Virus record (IMG/VR): IMGVR_UViG_3300029258_002322
Span: 1 to 39,531 of that record
Length of the DNA: 39,531 nt
Strand: one strand, 5' to 3'
Origin: a virus
The notes beneath the pieces are model-generated. The model saw only the letters and a list, made by a program, of their open reading frames with translations. It searched no databases and had not been told where the DNA came from. This document shows positions 16,201 to 22,249 of this stretch, piece by piece. Both the position numbers and the translations under genes were made by a program. Numbering within the stretch: the stretch's first letter is position 1; each line of letters starts with the position of its first letter.

Positions 16201-19200
16201 ACCTCGAGCTGGGCGGCGAGTGGGCGGTCCACCTCTACGACAACACGATGCCGCGCGAGATCGGCAAGCTGCTCAAGCCCTGGGGCGTCGAGGTCAAGAA
16301 GCTCCCGCTCGAGGTCGGGCATCGGGCGATCCCGCGCTTCGAGCCCAATTCGATCTGGGAAAACGCGACGGCCGACGACGTCGCGGAATCGCTGCAAGGG
16401 GTCGACCGCACCGAGGGGGCCGCAGAGTTGAGCATGTGGAACGCGCTCAACTCCGTCGAGCACGCCATGCGGAACCAGGGCCTTTCGTTCCAGCGGGCGA
16501 TGTCGCTCCACGGCAACGCCCTGGTGTCGAGCACGTTCAGCATGGGGGCTTTCGAGTTCGACCGCGAGATCCGCGTCGAGGACACCTGGGGCTTCGAGAT
16601 CACCGACGAGCTCGTGCGCGGCGTGCGCGAAGAGGGGATGGAGCTCTTCCAGCCCGAGGACACGAGCGAGGGCCCGACCGGCGCGGTCCCGCCGAAGGGC
16701 GAGCGCCGCGGCAGCGTCCGTATCGCGCCCGACCTGAGCCAGAAGGAGATCGTCTGGACCGAGAAGGCGGACCTCTCGACCTTCCTCCACGAGAACGGGC
16801 ACGTCTGGCTCGAGGAGCTCAAGGCTGACGCCGCCCTGGCCGGCGAGGGCTCTGCCCTGGCGCGCGACCTCCAGGTCCTCCGGCAGTTCTTCGGCCTCGA
16901 GGAGGGCCAGGACTTCTCCGACAAGCACCACGAGCGCTTCGCCCGCATGGTCGAACAGTGGATCATGGAGGGGAACGCGCCGAGCCTCGAGCTCGAGCCG
17001 CTCTTCATGCGCTTCCAGCGCTGGCTGGTCGACGTCTACCGGACGATCCGCAACAGCTACTTCGGCGGGCCGCAGCTCACCGACGAGGTGCGCGGCATCC
17101 TCGACCGCATGGTCGCCAGCGAGGAGGCGATCCAGGAGGCGCGGAACGCGCGCGGCCTGTCCATCGAGCTCTTCGAGGACGCCGGCGAGGCCGGCATGGA
17201 CCTCCAGGAGTGGAACGACTACCGCGGCGCCCTCGAGCAGGGACGGCTCCACGCGCGGACCTGGATGGTCCGCAAGATGGTCGCCGAGGAGAAGCGGAAG
17301 CTGGCGAAGGAGTGGCGCCGGCTGCGCGAGATCGAGGAGAAGCACGTCCTCGAGGAGATCGCCGGCGAGGGCCTCTGGGCCGCGCGCCACTGGCTCCAGC
17401 GGAACACGTCGATCGACGGGCGCGAGCTCTTCGAGGAGGCCCAGGAGCACGTCCGCCTGGACCGCGACGACCTGGTCGCGCGCTGGGGGCGGGACATTCT
17501 CAAGGAGATCCCGCGCGGGAAGTACGGCGTCTGGCAGAAGGACGGCGCCCCGGTCGACCTGGTCGCGTCCTGGTTCGGGGTCGACGCGGACGAGCTCGTC
17601 CGCTTCCTGGCCGACACGAAGGGCACGCCCCTCAAGGACGAGATCGCGCGTCGCACCGATGCCAACATGAAGGACAAGCACGGGACGCTCGAGACGAGCG
17701 AGCAGCTCGAGCAGGCGGCGGTCGAGGCGCTCAACCAGGACGCCGCGCTGCGGGCCCTGCTGATTGAGGAGCGCGCCCTGGCGCGCAAGAGCGGCGGCCG
17801 CGCGACGGCCGAGAAGCTGCTCCGGCTCCAGGCGAAGCGCACCGTCCAGGACACCCGCATCATGGACCTGCGCCCGGACCGGCTGCGGCGAGCGGCCGAG
17901 AAGGCCGCGCGGGACGCGCAGCGGTTCGTCCAGGAGGGCGACGCGAAGAGCGCGCAGCTCGCGAAGCAGCGCCAGGTCTTCTCGCTGATGGTCGAGGTCG
18001 AGGCCCGGCGCGGGCGCGAGCGCTCCGAGCGCAACCAGGAGTTCTTCTACCGCATCCAGGACTCGAAGAACGCGACGCGGATCAAGCTCGTGAAGGCGGG
18101 CGACCGCTACGTCGACCAGGTCGACAAGCTGATGGAGCGCTTCGGCTTCAAGCGGATCAGCCGCAAGAAGATCGAGCAGCGCCAGAAGCTCCGCGACTTC
18201 CTGAGCGACCGCGAGCGGGACGACGAGTCCGTCGCCGCGATCCCCGAGTGGGTGCGCGACGAGGCGATGCAGAAGAATTGGAAGGAGCTCACGGTCAGCG
18301 AGCTCGACGGCCTGCGCGACTCCGTCGACAACATCGTGACCCTCGCCCGGCGCAAGGTCGAGCTGATGGTGGGGAGCGAGCACCGCGAGATGGACGCCCT
18401 GGCCGAGGAGCTCGCCCAGGTCGCGCGCGACAACGTGGGCGCCCGGCTGGTGACGCCGCCCGGCTCGCAGCGGCGCGGGCTCAAGGGCAAGTGGGATCGC
18501 GGCACGGCGGCCCTGATGTCCTACGAGGCCTCGCTGCTCAAGATCGAGCAGGTCATCGACCGCATCGACGGCTTCGTCCCGGACGGCCTGTGGCGCAAGA
18601 CGATCTGGCAGCCGCTCCGCGACGCGGCGACCGAGCGCCTCGAGATGAGCGAGAAGATCACCGCGCAGTATGAGCGCATGGTCAAGGAGCTCGCCGAGGG
18701 CCGCGCCCGCGAGCTCAACGAGGTGAAGCACTACCCCGAGCTCGAGCGGCCGGGCGTCACGGACGGGCGATACTCCAAGTGGTCGCTGATCGTCATCGCG
18801 CTCAACCTGGGCAACGAGTCCAACGCGATGAAGCTGACGAAGGGGTACAACTGGAACGAGCAGCAGCTCCTCGCCATCCTCGAGCGCGAGCTCACGGCGA
18901 AGGACCTGGCCTTCGTCCAGGAGACGTGGAACCTGGTCAACTCGCTCTGGCCGAAGATCGTCGAGCAGGAGAAGAAGCTGTCCGGCGTCATCCCCGAGGC
19001 CGTCGAGGGGCGCGACGTGAAGATCGGCGGCACGACCCTCAAGGGCCGCTACTTCCCCGTCGTCTACGACCTCCAGACCCGCACGACCCAGGGCGACACG
19101 CGCGTCCAGGAGTGGGGCGAGGCGGGCGAGCTCTTCGAGACGGAGCAGAACCAGTTTCGTCGGCCGCTCACCGGCCACGGCCACACGGAGCGCCGCACGG

Positions 19201-20474
19201 GCGCGGCCTTCCCGATCCTGCTCGAGGCCTCGGTCATCGCGTCGCACCTGGACCAGGTCGTCCTGGACCTCACGCACCGCGAGACGCTGATGCGGATCGA
19301 CAAGATCCTGCGGCGGCCCGACATCAAGCAGGCCCTCAACGAGACGATCGGCGAGGAGGACCGCAAGCAGTTCCGGCCCTGGCTCCAGCGGATCGCGTCC
19401 GACCGCTACATCGCGACGAGCTCCTTGCAGGGCATGGACCGGATCTACCGCTTCTTCCGCACGCGGACGACGGCCCTCGGCCTGGGCCTGCGCGCGACGA
19501 CGCTGGCGATGCAGGTCGGCGGCCACTCGAACGGCATCCAGCTCCTCCGCGACCGCCTGGGGCGGAAGAACTACCTCCGGCACTACATGGGCGCGGTGGG
19601 CCAGACCGGCATGGCGTTCTCGCCTGGCCGTCTGCTCGCGCTCCAGAACGAGGTGTTCGAGCTCTCCGGCTTCATGCGGGACCGGGTCGCCAATCTCGAC
19701 CGCGACATGCGGCAGATTCAGCGGGAGGCCGAACGCAGCGGTGCGCTGCCGGGCGAGAAGATGACCGACTTCCCGGCCAGGGCGCGCTCCTGGGCGCTGG
19801 GCCTGATTGGCCGGATGCAGATGAACACGGTCGACCTGCCGATCTGGCTGGCCGCCTACAACGGCGCGCTCGAGGACCTGGGCCTGGACGGCGACGCGGC
19901 CGTCTCGTTCGCCGACCAGATGGTGAGTCAGAGCCAGGGCTCCGGCGCGGCGATGGACCTGTCGGCGGTGCAGGCCGGCGCCGAGGCCTACAAGCTGGCC
20001 ACGATGTTCTTCTCGTACCAGAACACGGTCTACCAGCAGCTCCGCAACTCCTTCCTGCGCGCTCGAGACAAGGGCGAGTATTGGAACGCGGCGGGCACGG
20101 CCGTCTTCTGGCTGATGGCCCCGGCCGTCTTCTCCCAGCTCGTGCGCTCCGTCCTCTCGCAGCACGGCGAGCTCCCCGAGGAGCCCGAGGACTGGCCGTG
20201 GTGGTTGGCCGGCGCCACGCTGAACGAGGCCCTCGGTACAATCCCGGTCGTGCGGGAGGTGTCTCCGCTGGTGGGCCAGGCCTTCGGCTACGGCAAATAC
20301 TTCCCCTCGAGGACCGCCTCGCAGCGGTTCGCCGAGGACTTCCAGCGCGCGGCGCACTTCAACGATGACGACTGGTTCCTCGAGCTCGCCGCGTTCGTGA
20401 CGGGCTGGGTCGGGGGCCTCCCGACCGCGGGACCGATCGACGCCTACGAGCTCCTCGAGGAGGGCAAGAAATGA
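10269..20474 (+). CDS. Giant 3,401-residue polyvalent ejection protein (ART-like, EIQSDWH-type and HExxH peptidase-like domains)
   Basis: The GTG start overlaps the gp15-position gene, so this occupies the T7 gp16 slot and is likely ejected into the host with the DNA. Visible modules: a helical N-terminus with a Gly/Ala hydrophobic stretch (about 175-225); an 'IGGIDPDSPLAG' domain (675-686); an ADP-ribosyltransferase-like region starting at HGT (864-866), with 'AFYATSS' and a 'VFIKLENPAIL' strand, ending at IFFQ (1129-1132); a region with EELQSDWH (1573-1580), 'WATGAQTAEHYSL' and GGEW (1982-1985); a zincin-like site HENGH (2174-2178) followed by 'HERFARMVEQWIMEG' with E2229 as possible third ligand; a long helical region; and a C-terminus with hydrophobic helices. 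These match domains of phage polyvalent proteins. I see no lytic transglycosylase motif. Enzyme activities are inferred. Confidence 0.88.
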   Translation: MASPFDDLEIAFQSASVLSAPEYARGLRLATEAQVPVDTAMRNADELERRQNRPDMRQYAAENPLTAGWLRNNLEAVPAVQDDLEEMSIFERMIGDVGVNFEKSLNRFNSQPHKLRALFGQADDYDEAMIRYYQAEAAGLEQEASRYGLSNPWQSWQQGRYGDFLAAVPGAVVEQSTILADQVVSRAAGFGIGFVGGAAAGVGTGPGMLATGLAGAAVGQNLGGFISSYKMESALLYEELRDLEGIDEDHARYLAGTAAIPIASLEFLPITALTKKIPGVGRTLTAWTTDAMVEVLKKQSFRSATKHLVFETAGQAGVEGVTEVLQETLGILAEMAGHELAGDNWEEALVMQVPQPDGSVVELVGMDAVMARLMTAGVRGAQGGGGMSGIITAGGVVSDVATAERSETRWELGARLTRLAQRSNLREQQPELYQDYVREVVEQGAAPEHVYVNAENLREHFETMPDEEAEALLEQVPALLEQDAEVLRTGGDFVIPMDQYLRGMAPSSILQNLGEHIRFAAEDLSQAEVREKIESGAFAREFSSILERVDDEEAGVLVAVREHQEEQLRRVHAPTQAAALAAWQVARLQRRVEALREDGVDISIANLIAQQGLPVIRPPETSDEAMAKIVENTPTLEQRLERRSILRQVDDLRKNRRRALESMPARPVLSALRDIGGIDPDSPLAGDLESLGVARRGRGSFPGIYRRGAEGLDQRDLTESPITEWLGEFLELDEYGRGDPNAILGLIEQELAGQGPRPFEQAEQLAQERQGREALLNAMEAAGVKLTDDDQKIAEALVPVAARRAVEPVRPEGRQFFQVNERRTVEETVASEAFQRWLGDARLVLEPELHDFQPGEAVVVLAYHGTTHELDTVEAGVGNPENFLGRAFYATSSEQDALDNYAGIGPDLTARIQQRVDQLEQEMMDDLEGFDLPPDTLPGSSAISAKAYEVAQSELVGALGEEGQVLPVFIKLENPAILAGDQRAGHFVELYEYGEEDADGDVEIDESRLEAVVDYLEGLTQNDGLWDVNVESIVQGLTENGGEITVDDLVDAVKHDNYATDETGRLFASEMAMGVLQALGFDGVIQLDAAERWRNMAIPADAVHVIVPDPGGAVKSTQASVFDPKSDRIFFQPVGELEPVPLEKKGPLYSKMRQVLEDKLPAKGTPQSYRSTIEKMGKTGKYKADELDVSGLIPWLMAHPAKKLTKDEVFAFLDAQGPSIILERRGGRNADQADRNNLNVEVDIETFDRDAAYDDLIEGEREFVRDYVEQEVRDRPEDFGLEPDEDGNIEDFAINDEVQNQLNSGAWDEMVESQMQQAMEDAEADFVPYIEGQEWGELGYRFEPYSGPLEFAIYDGDRNRVGTFEALYPEPDEIEERFIEALVEIGAVYDEDNDPSGTEYENWTVPGDREEYQEVTLALPEALTWNVTRFLSERGLDVKDAIAFDKVLIENGVARHFGIEQGVPVERWEAREKAVLEQELNDYEQGSVENRNAVLFRAVKRASPADLRKHHETWGWIAGLLRHPDATIGPVYRDPHFHQERTIGHYRRDLRKPPSRVEDGVEFIPLGPIFFLEELQSDWHNDARKDYKKAYRALRDEGYSREEAKAAASGYIDMEAWGKLKTQERLIYQLGNDRQTLERQIEGMEPGSDAAHTYMKGAMELRERLRRLRAGTLVPPFDGGGPELSAEEYGQRRQAAIDRETAETESALATLESAFDEQSLSPRAMEVLEAIRNLDAELLVAKARLREMQQDTAFEWATKGVPNAPLKNAWRMLVFKHALLDAIEQGAKRFQWATGAQTAEHYSLRKTVDRIETGPTPAASQRFAGKLDVDIVMQDNRGTIGLIVEPSTGIVLQGDDKFFDEDLRDIIGTEVAERVLAAGNRELEKKQRAMDRDIVPYPFSMVDQGTTEDRSAQFALRRRDAGEEVFAVRSREGIWDRYEETTDWSVIRAFTSEAEAQAYIEASAERAGLDSVQISGKDLELGGEWAVHLYDNTMPREIGKLLKPWGVEVKKLPLEVGHRAIPRFEPNSIWENATADDVAESLQGVDRTEGAAELSMWNALNSVEHAMRNQGLSFQRAMSLHGNALVSSTFSMGAFEFDREIRVEDTWGFEITDELVRGVREEGMELFQPEDTSEGPTGAVPPKGERRGSVRIAPDLSQKEIVWTEKADLSTFLHENGHVWLEELKADAALAGEGSALARDLQVLRQFFGLEEGQDFSDKHHERFARMVEQWIMEGNAPSLELEPLFMRFQRWLVDVYRTIRNSYFGGPQLTDEVRGILDRMVASEEAIQEARNARGLSIELFEDAGEAGMDLQEWNDYRGALEQGRLHARTWMVRKMVAEEKRKLAKEWRRLREIEEKHVLEEIAGEGLWAARHWLQRNTSIDGRELFEEAQEHVRLDRDDLVARWGRDILKEIPRGKYGVWQKDGAPVDLVASWFGVDADELVRFLADTKGTPLKDEIARRTDANMKDKHGTLETSEQLEQAAVEALNQDAALRALLIEERALARKSGGRATAEKLLRLQAKRTVQDTRIMDLRPDRLRRAAEKAARDAQRFVQEGDAKSAQLAKQRQVFSLMVEVEARRGRERSERNQEFFYRIQDSKNATRIKLVKAGDRYVDQVDKLMERFGFKRISRKKIEQRQKLRDFLSDRERDDESVAAIPEWVRDEAMQKNWKELTVSELDGLRDSVDNIVTLARRKVELMVGSEHREMDALAEELAQVARDNVGARLVTPPGSQRRGLKGKWDRGTAALMSYEASLLKIEQVIDRIDGFVPDGLWRKTIWQPLRDAATERLEMSEKITAQYERMVKELAEGRARELNEVKHYPELERPGVTDGRYSKWSLIVIALNLGNESNAMKLTKGYNWNEQQLLAILERELTAKDLAFVQETWNLVNSLWPKIVEQEKKLSGVIPEAVEGRDVKIGGTTLKGRYFPVVYDLQTRTTQGDTRVQEWGEAGELFETEQNQFRRPLTGHGHTERRTGAAFPILLEASVIASHLDQVVLDLTHRETLMRIDKILRRPDIKQALNETIGEEDRKQFRPWLQRIASDRYIATSSLQGMDRIYRFFRTRTTALGLGLRATTLAMQVGGHSNGIQLLRDRLGRKNYLRHYMGAVGQTGMAFSPGRLLALQNEVFELSGFMRDRVANLDRDMRQIQREAERSGALPGEKMTDFPARARSWALGLIGRMQMNTVDLPIWLAAYNGALEDLGLDGDAAVSFADQMVSQSQGSGAAMDLSAVQAGAEAYKLATMFFSYQNTVYQQLRNSFLRARDKGEYWNAAGTAVFWLMAPAVFSQLVRSVLSQHGELPEEPEDWPWWLAGATLNEALGTIPVVREVSPLVGQAFGYGKYFPSRTASQRFAEDFQRAAHFNDDDWFLELAAFVTGWVGGLPTAGPIDAYELLEEGKK

Positions 20475-22237
20475 CGATCAGCGCAGCGAGCTCGAACCGC
20501 GTCCGCCTGGCGGGCACCGGCAGCGAGCTCAACTTCAACTTCGACTTCCGCATCCTGAAAGCCGAGGACCTCCTGGTCGTCGTCCAGGACGCGGCCGGCG
20601 TGGACACGACCAAGACCTTGACGACCGACTACACGGTCAGCGGGGTCGACGACGAGAACGGCGGGACGGTCACGTTCCTGGTGCCGCCGGCTGCGACCGA
20701 GTTCGTGTCGATCATCCTGGACCCGGACGTCGAGCAGCCCACGAGCCTGTCCAACAAGGGCCAGCTCCCCTCGAGGTCGATCGAGAAGGGGCTCGACCGC
20801 AACGTCAACATCATCAAGCGAGCTCGCGACCTGATCGAGCGGGCGCTCACGCTGGGCGAGGGCGACGCGGACGGATCGGGCGCCTACGAGGCCAACGGCA
20901 ACCGCATCGAGAACCTGGGCGCGGCGATCAACGACGCCGACGCGATGACGAAGGCCGCCGTCCAGGCGCTCGTTGCGGCTGCGGTGCTCTCGCCCTCGAC
21001 CGTGGTGTCGGCCTTCGGCGCCACGCTGATCGACGACGCGACGGCGGACGACGCGCTCGTCACCCTGGGCGGCGGGACGAAGGGCATCGCGCTCTTCAAG
21101 GACACGACCAACGCGGCCGTCTTCACGGAGCTCGGGATCACGTCCTCGGCGATCCAGCTCTTCCTGGCGTCCGTCAATGCGGCGGCCGGCCGGCAGAACC
21201 TCGGAATCCCCGGCGTCATCCCGAACCCGAATTGGCTCGACAACTCCGACATGCAGGTCTGGCAGCTCGGCACGACCTTCAACAACTCGACTCCGTTCAC
21301 GAACGCGAACGGCGATGCGGAGTGGACGGCCGACCGCTGGCGGCTGCTGACGAACGGGGTCGACGTGGTCGACGTCGCGAAGAGCGCCGTCAACGACGTG
21401 CCGGTCGGCGCGAAGAGCGGCCTGGTGGTGACGCAGCAGATCGCCGACACGAAATGGGGCCTGGTCCAGGTCCTCGACCAGGCGAAGAGCGAGGCCCTGG
21501 CCGACCAGGCCTGCTCGCTGTCGATGCGCATCAAGGCGCCGAACGACCTCAAGCAGTTCAAGCTCCTGGTGGCCGAGTGGACCGGCACGGCCGACGCGCC
21601 GACCGCCGACCCTGTCTCGGCCTGGAACGGCGCGCAGGTCCGGCCGACCCTGGTCGCGAATTGGGCCTACGTGTCGGGCGCGGAGCTCGACATCACGGTC
21701 GCCGGGTCGGATTGGGAGACGTTCGAGCTCGAGAATTTCACGATGGGGAGCTCGCCGAACAACCTGGCCGTCATCCTCGTGACCAACGCCGCCAGCTTCG
21801 GCGTCTCCGCGGCCGTCCACGTCTCGGGGGTCAAGCTCGAGCTCGGCGCCGTCTCGACGCCCTACGAGTCCAAGAGCTTCGCGACCGAGTGGGCCGAGGC
21901 CCGGCGCTTCTTCTGGAAGACGTTTGACGAGCAGGTCTTCCCGGAGCAGAACAGCGGGGACGAGGTGGGCGCGATCGTCGCGCACATCCTCAACAACGCG
22001 AGCACCAACGAGCTCGAGGCCTACGTGCGCTTCGAGGTGCCGATGCTCAAGGCGCCCACGCTCACGACCTTCAACCCGCACGCCGCCAACGCGAATTGGC
22101 GGAACGACGGGAACACGGGCGACCTGGCCCTGGGCAACAGTCGCTCCGACCGCGTGGCCTTCTATCTGGGGTCGGCGGACGCCGGCGGCCTGGACGACTT
22201 CTACCTGATTCACGCGAGCGCTGACGCTCGCATCTAG
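20471..22237 (+). CDS. Tail fibre with T7 gp17-type N-terminus
   Basis: This 588-residue protein overlaps the giant gene by ATGA. The N-terminus ('VRLAGTGSELNFNFDFRIL', 'TDYTVSGVDDENGGTVTFL', 'SRSIEKGLDRNVNIIKRARDL') has the layout of the T7 tail-fibre attachment domain that binds the tubular proteins. A helical and repetitive shaft follows. From about residue 250, 'NPNWLDNSDMQVWQLGTTF' and 'WTADRWRLL' begin a beta-sandwich of the kind found in carbohydrate-binding fibre tips, ending with 'VKLELGAVSTPYESKSF'. The last 100 residues form a further beta-rich cap. It should recognise a surface glycan of the host. There is no obvious chaperone gene beside it. Confidence 0.85.
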   Translation: MTISAASSNRVRLAGTGSELNFNFDFRILKAEDLLVVVQDAAGVDTTKTLTTDYTVSGVDDENGGTVTFLVPPAATEFVSIILDPDVEQPTSLSNKGQLPSRSIEKGLDRNVNIIKRARDLIERALTLGEGDADGSGAYEANGNRIENLGAAINDADAMTKAAVQALVAAAVLSPSTVVSAFGATLIDDATADDALVTLGGGTKGIALFKDTTNAAVFTELGITSSAIQLFLASVNAAAGRQNLGIPGVIPNPNWLDNSDMQVWQLGTTFNNSTPFTNANGDAEWTADRWRLLTNGVDVVDVAKSAVNDVPVGAKSGLVVTQQIADTKWGLVQVLDQAKSEALADQACSLSMRIKAPNDLKQFKLLVAEWTGTADAPTADPVSAWNGAQVRPTLVANWAYVSGAELDITVAGSDWETFELENFTMGSSPNNLAVILVTNAASFGVSAAVHVSGVKLELGAVSTPYESKSFATEWAEARRFFWKTFDEQVFPEQNSGDEVGAIVAHILNNASTNELEAYVRFEVPMLKAPTLTTFNPHAANANWRNDGNTGDLALGNSRSDRVAFYLGSADAGGLDDFYLIHASADARI

Positions 22238-22249
22238 GAGGACAGGACG

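Noticed and set aside
10170-20357. Minus-strand open frame of 3,395 codons opposite the giant gene
   Set aside because: It is codon-aligned with the plus-strand gene and open only because that gene lacks TTA, CTA and TCA codons. Its translation is Leu/Arg/Val/Asp-rich noise with no recognisable domain, while the plus-strand product has several known motifs.
10269-20474. Lytic transglycosylase domain as in T7 gp16
   Set aside because: I looked for an 'ES..NP.A.S..GA.GL.Q.MP' pattern and found none in the giant protein.
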